Shown here: in pieces, positions 46,121 through 54,150 of the stretch
How the letters are laid out: the number at the start of each line of letters is the position of its first letter
How positions within the stretch are numbered: position 1 is the first letter of the stretch
Source of the DNA: Bacillota bacterium
GTDB lineage: Bacteria > Bacillota > Clostridia > Oscillospirales > Oscillospiraceae
NCBI GenBank assembly: GCA_021770445.1
Contig: JAETQY010000009.1
Location: 1 to 64,000, forward strand
DNA length: 64,000 nucleotides
Direction: 5' to 3'
The notes under the pieces: generated by a model
The model's database searches: none
Told to the model about the DNA's origin: nothing
Seen by the model: only the letters and a program-made list of their open reading frames with translations
Made by a program: the position numbers and the translations under genes

Positions 46121-46264
46121 CTAAACTCGGATATTAGGACAACCGTAGGTGTCCACAAAGGCAAGGGGCTGCTCCGGCCACTGGGCGGTGAGCTGGGCCA
46201 CAGCGGCGCAGTGGGCGAGCTGGTTTTCTATCTGGGCGGGGGAAATGACGGTGGTGTGTTCCAT
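46121..46264 (-). pseudogene. miaB: miaB 5' fragment, interrupted by the prophage
   Basis: ATG 46264 with GGAGG five bases upstream encodes 47 residues: 42 host codons ending PLAFVDTYGC, then a phage-derived tail PNIRV and stop at 46121. TYGC is the start of the MTTase domain of MiaB (normally TYGCQxN, first Cys an auxiliary-cluster ligand), which makes the tRNA ms2i6A37 modification. The fragment has no radical SAM core, so it cannot function. The rest of the gene should lie at the other prophage end, left of the window. RimO or MtaB are less likely, as they read SLGC or TLGC. Confidence 0.8.
46125..46150. other. right attachment junction (attR)
   Basis: Host coding sequence for DTYGC gives way to phage DNA within about 46,130-46,145. 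The plus strand reads AGGACAACCGTAGG across it. The exact core dinucleotide cannot be fixed without attL or an uninfected miaB. Confidence 0.65.
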
Positions 46265-46298
46265 AAAGACCTCCAGAGGGCGCTATTTTAACCCATAC

Positions 46299-46327
46299 AT
46301 TATACTATCTTTTTTGGCAAAACACAA
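46299..46327 (-). promoter_or_regulatory. miaB promoter
   Basis: TATAAT (46299-46304, minus strand) with TTGTGT 17 bases upstream (46322-46327). It lies 35 bases before the miaB start codon, outside the prophage. Confidence 0.55.
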
Positions 46328-46397
46328 GGGTGACATATCTGGCCCAAGGCCCACATAGATTGAATACAACAGCTTACGCAGGATAAGGAGTGGTGCT

Positions 46398-47552
46398 ATG
46401 GAGAACAAGGTGGGACGGGCCCTGCGCCGGGGGGTGGCCCTGGGTCTGGCGCTGACGGCGGTCTGGGGTGTGAGCCTGACGGCGGACCTGAAGGGGGTAA
46501 AAGAGGACCTGACCGCCCTGGGAGAGGAGCCGGCCCTGGCGGTTTCCCTGATGAAGTCCCGGCTGGGGGAGCTGCCCGGAGAAACACGGGGGCTGACCGG
46601 CTGGGGCCGCCTGCTGCTGAAGGGCTCCCCTCTCCTGGCCGCCGGGGAGGAGGCGGTACTGGAGCGCCGGGGCGGCCAGGAGGCACCGAAAGGGAGCGGG
46701 GAGCCAGACCTGGGGGACGGGGAGGAGGACACAGACCTGCCCGACCTTCAGCCCTCAGACAGCGGGGAGGGCATTGTGGAGATGACCGGCCGGGGCAAGG
46801 AGGGCAGCCTGTACCTCCGGGAGGGGGAGATCTACGTCTACAACCGCACTGGCCAGGAGCTGGACACCTCCCTGCTGGGGGAGGGGACGGCGGACGTCAG
46901 CCTGGGGAAGGGCCCGCAGATTTTGATCCTCCACACCCACGGCAGCGAGGCCTACTCCATGACCGACGGCGATACTTATGAGGAGAGCGACCCCTACCGC
47001 ACCACCGACTGCACCCACAACGTGGTCCGGGTGGGGGAGGAGATGGCCACTGTCTTCCGGGCTTACGGCTTTCAGGTGATCCACGACACCACCCTGTGTG
47101 ACTACCCCGCCTACAACGGCTCCTACGACCGGTCCAAGGCGGTGGCGGAGCAGTGGCTGGAGCAGTACCCCTCCATCAAAGTGGTCTTCGATGTCCACCG
47201 GGACGCCCTGGTGGGCAGCGAGGGGGAGGTTTATAAGCTGGTGTCGGAGGAGGCGGGGCAGAAGGTGGCCCAGGTGATGATGGTGCTGGGCACCGACGCC
47301 GGCGGGGCGGACCACCCCCGGTGGAAGGACAATCTGGCCTTTGCCCTGAAGCTCCAACGGAACTTGGTAAAGGGATATTCCAGCCTGGCCCGGCCCACCG
47401 TGCTGCGCAAGGGCCGGTATAATCAGCAGTTGTCCCCCGGGTCGATCTTAGTGGAGGTGGGGGGCCACGGCAACACCCTGTCCGAGGCCATTGCCGGCGG
47501 CCGCCTCTGGGCGGACAACGTGGCCAGGACCCTGCTGGAGATGAAGCAATAG
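46398..47552 (+). CDS. spoIIP: stage II sporulation protein P
   Basis: A 384-residue protein: an N-terminal membrane anchor (RGVALGLALTAVWGVSLTA), an acidic linker, and the SpoIIP amidase/endopeptidase domain: QILILHTHGSEAYSM (zinc-binding His), HNVVRVGEEMATVFRAYGFQ, VVFDVHRDALVGS and ILVEVGGHGNTLSEA. It degrades septal peptidoglycan during engulfment with SpoIID. Its presence shows the host forms, or descends from, endospore formers. Lies 134 bases from the divergent miaB start. Confidence 0.9.
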   Translation: MENKVGRALRRGVALGLALTAVWGVSLTADLKGVKEDLTALGEEPALAVSLMKSRLGELPGETRGLTGWGRLLLKGSPLLAAGEEAVLERRGGQEAPKGSGEPDLGDGEEDTDLPDLQPSDSGEGIVEMTGRGKEGSLYLREGEIYVYNRTGQELDTSLLGEGTADVSLGKGPQILILHTHGSEAYSMTDGDTYEESDPYRTTDCTHNVVRVGEEMATVFRAYGFQVIHDTTLCDYPAYNGSYDRSKAVAEQWLEQYPSIKVVFDVHRDALVGSEGEVYKLVSEEAGQKVAQVMMVLGTDAGGADHPRWKDNLAFALKLQRNLVKGYSSLARPTVLRKGRYNQQLSPGSILVEVGGHGNTLSEAIAGGRLWADNVARTLLEMKQ

Positions 47553-47557
47553 AGAAA

Positions 47558-47590
47558 CCCGCCGGGTCTGCCCGGCGGGACATTTTTTAT
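47558..47590 (+). terminator. terminator after spoIIP
   Basis: CCCGCCGGG-TCTG-CCCGGCGGG followed by ACATTTTTTAT. Confidence 0.9.
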
Positions 47591-47666
47591 CCCTCGACAG
47601 ATTTCCCCTAAAAATGGGACAAGCTCCCCGCTATACTGGAAGAAACTGGAAGGGGGAGATGGGAGC

Positions 47667-50309
47667 ATGGGCGACTGGCACAGCCGGAGCGTGTCTCAGG
47701 TGATGGAGGAAGTGAAAGGAAATCTGGGGGGACTCACCGCCCGGGAGGCCGCCCGGCGGCTGGAGCAGTACGGCCCCAACCAGCTGGCCCAGCCCCAGCC
47801 CCCGGGGCTTCTCCTGCGCATCCTGGGCCAATTGAAGGACCCCATGATCCTGGTGCTGCTGGGGGCGGCGGCCCTGTCCCTGTTGGCCAGCGGCGGGGAG
47901 GACTGGCTGGACGGGGTGATTATCCTAGTCATTGTGGTGGTCAACGGGGTCATCTCTATCACCCAGGAGGACCACGCCCAGCAGGCCCTGGAGGAGCTGC
48001 GGCGAATGTCCTCCCCCCAGGCCACGGCCCTGCGGGAGGGAGAGCCCCGGAAGGTGGCGGCCGCCGCTCTGGTGCCCGGGGACATCATCCTGCTGGAGGC
48101 CGGGGACCAGGTCCCCGCCGACGCCCGAATTCTGGAGTGCAGCCGCCTCCAGGCCGACGAGAGCGCCATGACAGGGGAATCGGTGCCGGTGGAGAAGCGG
48201 ACAGAGGAGGCCCTCCCGGCGGACACCCCCCTGGGGGACCAGGTGAACATGCTCATCTCGGGCACTCTTATCACCGCCGGCCGGGGGACTGCCCTGGTGG
48301 TGGCCACCGGCATGGACACCCAGATGGGCCATATCGCCGGCCTGCTGCTGGACAGCAGTTCAGGGGACACCCCCCTCCAGAGGCGGATGGCGGAGATCTC
48401 CAGATCACTGTCCTTCCTGTGCCTGTCGGTGTGCGCCATTATGTTCGGGGTGGGGCTGTTTCAGGGAAAGGGGCTTCTGGAGATGTTCCTCACCGCCGTC
48501 TCCCTGGCGGTGGCCGCCATCCCCGAGGGCCTGCCCGCCATTGTCACCATCGTGCTGGCCCTGGGGGTGCAGCGGCTGGCGGATAAAAACGCCATTGTAA
48601 AGAAGCTGCCCGCCGTGGAGACCCTGGGCTGCGCCGGGGTGATCTGCTCAGACAAGACGGGCACTCTTACCCAGAACAAGATGACGGTGCAGCAGGTGTG
48701 GCTCCCTCCCGGCGCCCGGCGGCGGGACGCTATGGTGGCGGGGGCCCTCTGCTCCGACGCCAGGCTGGAGTGGAAGGCCGGAGCCCCCACCGCCTCCGGC
48801 GACCCCACCGAGGGGGCGCTGGTGGTGGTCGCCGCCCGGGACGGAGTGGATCAGAACCGGGAGCTGGAGCGCCTGCCCCGGGTGGCCGACATCCCCTTTG
48901 ACTCCACCCGCAAGCTGATGACCACCATACATACCGATCCGGAGGGGGGCTGGGTGGCCCTAGTGAAGGGGGCCCCGGACGTGCTGCTGGACCGGTGTGT
49001 CAGTACCCCAAAGGGCCCCCTGACCCCGGGGGACCGGGGCCGCATCCTGGCCGCCAACGAGGGCCTGGCGGAAAAGGCCCTGCGGGTGATTGCCGTGGCC
49101 CGGCGGAGGCTGGACCGGCTTCCCCAGAATCCCCAGCCGTCCGAGGTGGAGCGGGAGCTCACCTTCTTGGGCCTGTTCGGCCTGATGGACCCGCCCCGGC
49201 CCGAGGTGCGCTCTGCCGTGGCCCGGTGCCACCTGGCGGGGGTGCGGCCGGTGATGATCACCGGCGACCACCGCTCCACCGCGGTGGCTATCGCCAAGGA
49301 GCTGGACATCGCCCGCCCCGGGGACTGGGCTGCCACGGGGGCGGAGCTGGACTTTATGCCCCAGGAGCTGCTGGAGAACGACATTGAAAAGTTCGCCGTC
49401 TTTGCCCGGGTGTCCCCGGAGCACAAAATGCGCATCGTCCAGGCCTGGCAGAAACGGGGCAAGGTGGTGGCCATGACCGGAGACGGTGTCAACGACGCCC
49501 CCGCTTTGAGGGCCGCCGACATCGGCTGCGCCATGGGCAAGACAGGCACCGACGTGGCCAAGGGGGCGGCGGACATGATCCTCACCGACGACAACTTCTC
49601 CACCATCGTGGCCGCCATTGAGGAGGGCCGGGGCATCTACTCCAACATCCGCAAGGCCATCCACTACCTGCTCTCCTGCAACATCGGGGAAATCTTCACC
49701 ATCTTCGCGGCCACGCTGCTGGGCTTCGGGCAGATGCCCCTGGCCCCGGTGCAGCTGCTGTGGCTCAACCTGGTGACCGACTCCCTCCCCGCCCTGGCCC
49801 TGGGGGTGGAGCCGGTGGAGGAGGGGGTGATGGAGGAACAGCCCCGGGACGCCTCCGCCGGACTTTTCGATAAAAAGTTCTCCCTCCGTCTGGCCTGGCA
49901 GGGGCTGATGGTGGGGGGGCTCACCCTGGCGGCCTACTTTCTGGGCTTTACCCGGCTAGCCGCCCCGGGGATGGAGGGAGCTGTTGCCAACACCATGGCC
50001 TTCGCCACCCTCACCCTGTGCCAGCTCTTCCACGCCTTCAACGTGCGCAGTGAGGACCGCTCCCTCTTCGCCCAAGGGGTGCTCTCCAACCCGGCGATGA
50101 ACCGGGCCTTTCTGGCGGGATTGGCCATGCAGCTTTCCGTGCTGCTGGTGCCCCCCCTACAGGGGGTGTTCTCCGTCACAGCCATGAGCGCTCCCCAGTG
50201 GCTCACCGTGATGGCCCTGGCTATGGCCCCCATCCCCATCTGCGAGTGGGCCAAGTCCGTGGGCCGCAAGGAAAAGGCGGCGGAGGCCAAAGAGGCGGCA
50301 GTAAAATAG
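47667..50309 (+). CDS. cation-transporting P-type ATPase (calcium type)
   Basis: An 880-residue pump. N-terminal cation ATPase domain (YGPNQLAQPQ), actuator loop ESAMTGESVPVEK, the PEGLPAIVTIVLALG helix that binds Ca in the P2A/P2B family, phosphorylation motif CSDKTGTLTQNKM (Asp about residue 329), nucleotide part VKGAPDVLLDRC, hinge MTGDGVNDAPALRAADIG and a C-terminal membrane domain. Complete. Exports Ca2+ or a similar divalent ion. Own transcription unit between two terminators. Confidence 0.9.
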   Translation: MGDWHSRSVSQVMEEVKGNLGGLTAREAARRLEQYGPNQLAQPQPPGLLLRILGQLKDPMILVLLGAAALSLLASGGEDWLDGVIILVIVVVNGVISITQEDHAQQALEELRRMSSPQATALREGEPRKVAAAALVPGDIILLEAGDQVPADARILECSRLQADESAMTGESVPVEKRTEEALPADTPLGDQVNMLISGTLITAGRGTALVVATGMDTQMGHIAGLLLDSSSGDTPLQRRMAEISRSLSFLCLSVCAIMFGVGLFQGKGLLEMFLTAVSLAVAAIPEGLPAIVTIVLALGVQRLADKNAIVKKLPAVETLGCAGVICSDKTGTLTQNKMTVQQVWLPPGARRRDAMVAGALCSDARLEWKAGAPTASGDPTEGALVVVAARDGVDQNRELERLPRVADIPFDSTRKLMTTIHTDPEGGWVALVKGAPDVLLDRCVSTPKGPLTPGDRGRILAANEGLAEKALRVIAVARRRLDRLPQNPQPSEVERELTFLGLFGLMDPPRPEVRSAVARCHLAGVRPVMITGDHRSTAVAIAKELDIARPGDWAATGAELDFMPQELLENDIEKFAVFARVSPEHKMRIVQAWQKRGKVVAMTGDGVNDAPALRAADIGCAMGKTGTDVAKGAADMILTDDNFSTIVAAIEEGRGIYSNIRKAIHYLLSCNIGEIFTIFAATLLGFGQMPLAPVQLLWLNLVTDSLPALALGVEPVEEGVMEEQPRDASAGLFDKKFSLRLAWQGLMVGGLTLAAYFLGFTRLAAPGMEGAVANTMAFATLTLCQLFHAFNVRSEDRSLFAQGVLSNPAMNRAFLAGLAMQLSVLLVPPLQGVFSVTAMSAPQWLTVMALAMAPIPICEWAKSVGRKEKAAEAKEAAVK

Positions 50310-50319
50310 GTTAAGAGCA

Positions 50320-50357
50320 CAGCCCCGCCGGCAAGCGCCTGGCGGGGCTGTTGTTGC
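50320..50357 (+). terminator. terminator after the P-type ATPase
   Basis: CAGCCCCGCC paired with GGCGGGGCTG, then TTGTTGC; the T tract is short. Confidence 0.7.
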
Positions 50358-50428
50358 AGAGTTGGAAAGGGAAAAATGTAAAATTAAGAAAATTCACAGA
50401 ACATTTCATTTCCAAAACGCCCCGTATG

Positions 50429-50437
50429 TGATATAAT
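50429..50437 (+). promoter_or_regulatory. extended -10 promoter of zapA
   Basis: TG-A-TATAAT 55 bases before the zapA start. No good -35 at 17 bp, as usual for extended -10 promoters. Confidence 0.55.
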
Positions 50438-50491
50438 GTCTCTATCTGTAAAAATCTGAGGAATCAGAGAAAGAGCGGGGAGGAAACGGTT

Positions 50492-50806
50492 ATGAAAAAC
50501 AAGATCACAGTCACCATCGGAGGCAGGGATTATACCATGGTTGCGGTGGAGGACGAGGCATATGTCCGGCGGTGCGCCGAGCTGGTGGACCAGCAGATCA
50601 AAGAGATCTCGGCGGAGGGGCGGCTGTCCCAGGCGGACGCGGCGGTGCTGGCCGCCATGAACGTGGCCGATCTGCTGCTGAAGGAGCAGGAGACCTCGGA
50701 GAATCTCCGCCGCCAGGTGAAGGAGAACCTGGAGGAGGCCAACACCCTGAAGCTGGAGCTGTCCGAGGCCAAGCGGGAGATCTTCAAGCTGGGGACTAAG
50801 AAGTAA
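50492..50806 (+). CDS. zapA: cell division protein ZapA
   Basis: A 104-residue protein: an N-terminal beta/alpha unit (KITVTIGGRDYTMVAVEDEA, YVRRCAELVDQQIKEI) and a C-terminal coiled coil. Stabilises FtsZ filaments. Followed 17 bases later by the U32 peptidase gene, a conserved pairing in Clostridia. Confidence 0.87.
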   Translation: MKNKITVTIGGRDYTMVAVEDEAYVRRCAELVDQQIKEISAEGRLSQADAAVLAAMNVADLLLKEQETSENLRRQVKENLEEANTLKLELSEAKREIFKLGTKK

Positions 50807-50823
50807 GGAAGGAGGCGCCGCCG

Positions 50824-52911
50824 ATGATGGAGCTGCTCGCTCCCGCGGGGTCTATGGAGGCGGTGACCGCAGCCGTCCAGAACGGGGCGGACGCCGTCTA
50901 TTTTGGATACGGAGACTTCAACGCCCGCCGCGGCGCCCGGAACTTCACCCGGGAGGAGGCCGCGGCGGCGGTCTCCTACTGCCATATGCGGGGGTGTAAG
51001 GTCAACCTGACGCTGAATACCCTGCTCACCGACCGGGAGCTGCCCGCGGCGGCGGAGCTGGCCGCCCACGCCAGCGACATCGGGGTGGACGCAGTGATTG
51101 TCCAGGACCTGGGGGTGGCCCGTATGCTCCGCCAGTCCTTTCCCGACCTGCCCGTCCACGGCTCCACCCAGATGACCGTCCACTCCCTGGACGGGGTGAA
51201 GCTGTGCGCCGATCTGGGTATGACCCGGGTGGTGTTGGGCCGGGAGCTGAGCCGGGATCAGATCGCCTATATCTGTAAAAACTCCCCCATTGAGATCGAG
51301 GTGTTCGGCCACGGCGCCCTGTGCATGTGCTGGTCGGGCCAGTGCTTTTTCTCCAGCGTCATCGGCGGGCGCAGCGGTAACCGGGGGATGTGCGCCCAGC
51401 CCTGCCGGCTGAACTACGGCTGGAACGGCAAGGCCGACGAGTACCCCCTGTCCCTGAAGGACCTGTCCATGGCGGGCCACCTCAAGGAGCTCCAGGAGAT
51501 GGGAGTGGCCTGCCTCAAGCTGGAGGGCCGGATGAAGCGGCCCGAGTATGTGGCCATCGTCACCGGCGTCTACGCCCGGGCCCTGCGGGAGGGCCGGGAG
51601 CCCACAGCCGAGGAGATTGACATCTTAAAGCAGACCTTTTCCCGCCAGGGCTTTACCGACGGGTACTTTATGAACAAAAAGGGGCCGGACATGTTCGGCA
51701 CCCGCCAGGAGGAGAAGGAGCCCAAGGAATTGTATGCCCAGGCCCGGACCACCTATGAAAACGGGGTGGAGAACCGGAAGGAGCCGGTGCGCATGTTCGC
51801 CCTCATCGAGGCCGGCCGGCCCGCCCAGGTGGCGGTCCAGGACCGCCAGGGCCGGGTGGCCCAGGTGGAGGGCCCTGTCCCCGAGGAGGCTCGGAACGTC
51901 CCTCTCACTCGGGAGAAGGTGGAGAGCCAGCTCTCCCGTACCGGGGGCACCCCCTTCGGCTGTGAGAAGGCGGTAGCCAAGGTGGCTGAGGGCCTGTCCC
52001 TCCCCCTGTCCGCCCTCAACGACCTGCGCCGAAGGGCACTGGAGGAGCTGATGAAGCAGCGGGGAACACCGGCCCAGCGGCGGCGCTCCCCCTATCAGCC
52101 GGGGGTGCGGTATGAGAACCAGAAGGAGCCCCCGGTGTTCACCGTCTCCCTGCGCAGGGCGGACCAGCTCAGTACCGACCTGCTGAGACTAAAGCCCGCC
52201 CTCATCTATCTCCCCGCCGACGAGGGGGCCGCCCATCCAGACGCCGTCAGGCGCTGCCAGCAGGCGGGGGTGCCTGTGGCCGTCTCCCTGCCCCGCATCT
52301 GCACCGACGGCGAGCTGCCCCAGCTGGAGCAGGACCTGGTGGCTCTGCGAGAGCTGGGCGTCACTGAGGCCCTGGCCGGCACCTGGGGGGCCGTGCGCCG
52401 GGCCCAGCAGATGGGATTCTCGGTCCGGGGGGACTACGGCCTGGGGGTGTACAACAGCCAGACCATGAAGGAGCTGCGCCGGCTGGGCCTGCTCTCCGCC
52501 ACCCTCTCCTTTGAGCTGAAATTTCCCCAGATCCGGGATATCTCCAAGGCCATCCCCGCCGAGTTCATCGCCTACGGCCGCCTGCCCCTGATGATCACCG
52601 AGAACTGCATCATCTACAACCACTGCGGGCGGCACACCTGCGACAATGTGAACCTGCTTACCGACCGGAAGGGGGAGCGGTTCCCCGTGGTCAAGGCCTG
52701 GGGGTGCCGGAATGAGATCTACAACTCCAAAAAGGTCTTTCTGGCCGACAAGCAGGCCGACTGGCGGAAGCTGGGCCTGTGGGGCGCGAGGCTTCAGTTC
52801 ACCACCGAGAACGCTCTGGAGTGTGCCCAGGTGCTGGAGCGGTACTTAAACCAGGGCAAATATCAGCCCAACGACTTCACCCGGGGCCTGTACTACCGGG
52901 ACGTGGAGTAG
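50824..52911 (+). CDS. U32 family peptidase-like protein (RNA hydroxylation type)
   Basis: A 695-residue protein: ELLAPAGSMEAVTAAVQNGA at the start, VHGSTQMTVHSLDGVKL, IEVFGHGALCMCWSGQCFFS with the Cys cluster, NRGMCAQPCRLNY and the motif LKLEGRMKRPEYVA. A C-terminal DUF3656-like part and a last domain with C-IIYNHCGRHTCD follow. Family members (RlhA, TrhP) hydroxylate rRNA or tRNA. Probable RNA hydroxylase rather than protease. Confidence 0.87.
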   Translation: MMELLAPAGSMEAVTAAVQNGADAVYFGYGDFNARRGARNFTREEAAAAVSYCHMRGCKVNLTLNTLLTDRELPAAAELAAHASDIGVDAVIVQDLGVARMLRQSFPDLPVHGSTQMTVHSLDGVKLCADLGMTRVVLGRELSRDQIAYICKNSPIEIEVFGHGALCMCWSGQCFFSSVIGGRSGNRGMCAQPCRLNYGWNGKADEYPLSLKDLSMAGHLKELQEMGVACLKLEGRMKRPEYVAIVTGVYARALREGREPTAEEIDILKQTFSRQGFTDGYFMNKKGPDMFGTRQEEKEPKELYAQARTTYENGVENRKEPVRMFALIEAGRPAQVAVQDRQGRVAQVEGPVPEEARNVPLTREKVESQLSRTGGTPFGCEKAVAKVAEGLSLPLSALNDLRRRALEELMKQRGTPAQRRRSPYQPGVRYENQKEPPVFTVSLRRADQLSTDLLRLKPALIYLPADEGAAHPDAVRRCQQAGVPVAVSLPRICTDGELPQLEQDLVALRELGVTEALAGTWGAVRRAQQMGFSVRGDYGLGVYNSQTMKELRRLGLLSATLSFELKFPQIRDISKAIPAEFIAYGRLPLMITENCIIYNHCGRHTCDNVNLLTDRKGERFPVVKAWGCRNEIYNSKKVFLADKQADWRKLGLWGARLQFTTENALECAQVLERYLNQGKYQPNDFTRGLYYRDVE

Positions 52912-52915
52912 GCCT

Positions 52916-54040
52916 ATGCTCAGCCGTCAAAAATTGTTCTGGCTCAGCCGGGTGTACGACCTGCCCGGTTCCGACAAGCGTTTTCTTCGGGCCGTCCGGG
53001 ACAACTGCGCCTACCACATCAAACACTGCCCCGAGTACCGGACCATCTGCAAGGCGGAGGGCTTTTCCCCGGACCAGGTGAAGACCATAGACGACCTGGC
53101 AAAGCTGCCCCTCCTGCCCACTCTGTTCTTTAAGCGGCATCATGTCTCCTCCATGCCGGGGTGGCGCACCCCCATGAAGGTGACCTCCTCGGGCACCAGC
53201 GGCAGCTTTAGCCGGGTGAGCTTCGACTGGGGCTGCATCTTCGCTGAGATCCCCATGGTGCTCCGGCTGGGATTTTACCACAGGCTGGTCTCTCCCGTGC
53301 CTGCCCGCTATGTGATCCTGGGCTACAAGCCGGGGAAGCAGGACAAAATGGGGGTGGCCCGGACCATGTTCGGCCTGACCCACTTCGCCCCGCCTGTGGG
53401 GCGGTTTTACGCCCTGCGGTGGAAGGACGGAGGCTACGTCCCCGACCTGGACGGGGCGGTGAAAACCCTGGCCCGATGGGCCCACTCCCCCCTGCCCGTG
53501 CGCGTCGTGGCCTTCCCCTCCTACCTCTGGTTCGGGATGGAGCGGCTGGAGGAGCTGGGCCTGTCGGTGAAGCTGCCCAAGGGGTCGAAAATTCTCCTGG
53601 CCGGGGGCTGGAAGCAGCACTACGCCCAAGAGGTGGACAAGAATACCCTCTACGCCCTGGCCAAAAGGGTGCTGGGGGTGGAGGAGGAGAACATCCACGA
53701 GTTTTTCGGGGCGGTGGAGCACCCGGTTTTCTTCAACTCCTGCAAAAACCACCACTTCCACATCCCCGCTTACGCCCGGGTCATCATCCGGGATGTGCGC
53801 ACATTGGCCCCCCTGCCCATGGGGGAGGTGGGGCTGGTGAACCTGATTACACCTCTGATCAACGCCACCCCGGTGACCAGCGTCATGACCGACGACCTGG
53901 GGTATCTCACCCCCGGGGAGGAATGCGGCTGCGGCCTGACCGTCCCTTACCTCACCATTCTGGGCCGGGCGGGCCTGAACGACATCACCACCTGCGCCGC
54001 AGGCGCGGCCGAGTTACTAAACCAAACCGGAGCCCAGTGA
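52916..54040 (+). CDS. luxE: acyl-protein synthetase, LuxE family
   Basis: A 374-residue ANL-type adenylating protein: KVTSSGTSGSFSRVSFDWG is the phosphate-binding loop, LLAGGWKQHYAQEVDKN, then EFFGAVEHPVFFNSCKNHHF and VTSVMTDDLGYLTPGEECGC. LuxE activates a fatty acid and passes it to LuxC. Begins four bases after the U32 stop. No luciferase genes nearby. Confidence 0.85.
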   Translation: MLSRQKLFWLSRVYDLPGSDKRFLRAVRDNCAYHIKHCPEYRTICKAEGFSPDQVKTIDDLAKLPLLPTLFFKRHHVSSMPGWRTPMKVTSSGTSGSFSRVSFDWGCIFAEIPMVLRLGFYHRLVSPVPARYVILGYKPGKQDKMGVARTMFGLTHFAPPVGRFYALRWKDGGYVPDLDGAVKTLARWAHSPLPVRVVAFPSYLWFGMERLEELGLSVKLPKGSKILLAGGWKQHYAQEVDKNTLYALAKRVLGVEEENIHEFFGAVEHPVFFNSCKNHHFHIPAYARVIIRDVRTLAPLPMGEVGLVNLITPLINATPVTSVMTDDLGYLTPGEECGCGLTVPYLTILGRAGLNDITTCAAGAAELLNQTGAQ

Positions 54041-54150
54041 AACGGGTCCGGTTTGGAGAGGAGGAGCAAGGGAATGGAGCGAATCATGATTTTGAAAAAA
54101 TCATGGAAGCGGAATGGACTTTGCTCCGACGAGGGCAAGGGAGAAATGCC
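54041..54150 (+). promoter_or_regulatory. structured intercistronic leader with a possible 22-residue leader peptide
   Basis: Nested inverted repeats: GGAGCAA (54063-54069) with TTGCTCC (54120-54126), and CATGATTTT with AAAATCATG inside. A frame from ATG 54086 (MILKKSWKRNGLCSDEGKGE plus MP) ends in TGA overlapping the luxC ATG (ATGA). The start region GCAAGGGA...CATGATTTT is repeated directly before luxC, as if its initiation region had been duplicated. May couple or limit luxC translation. Confidence 0.35.

Noticed and set aside
53419..54150. Upstream extension of the luxC frame
   Set aside because: Overlaps luxE in another frame and reads as Arg/Gly/Pro-rich; LuxC family proteins start near 54151.
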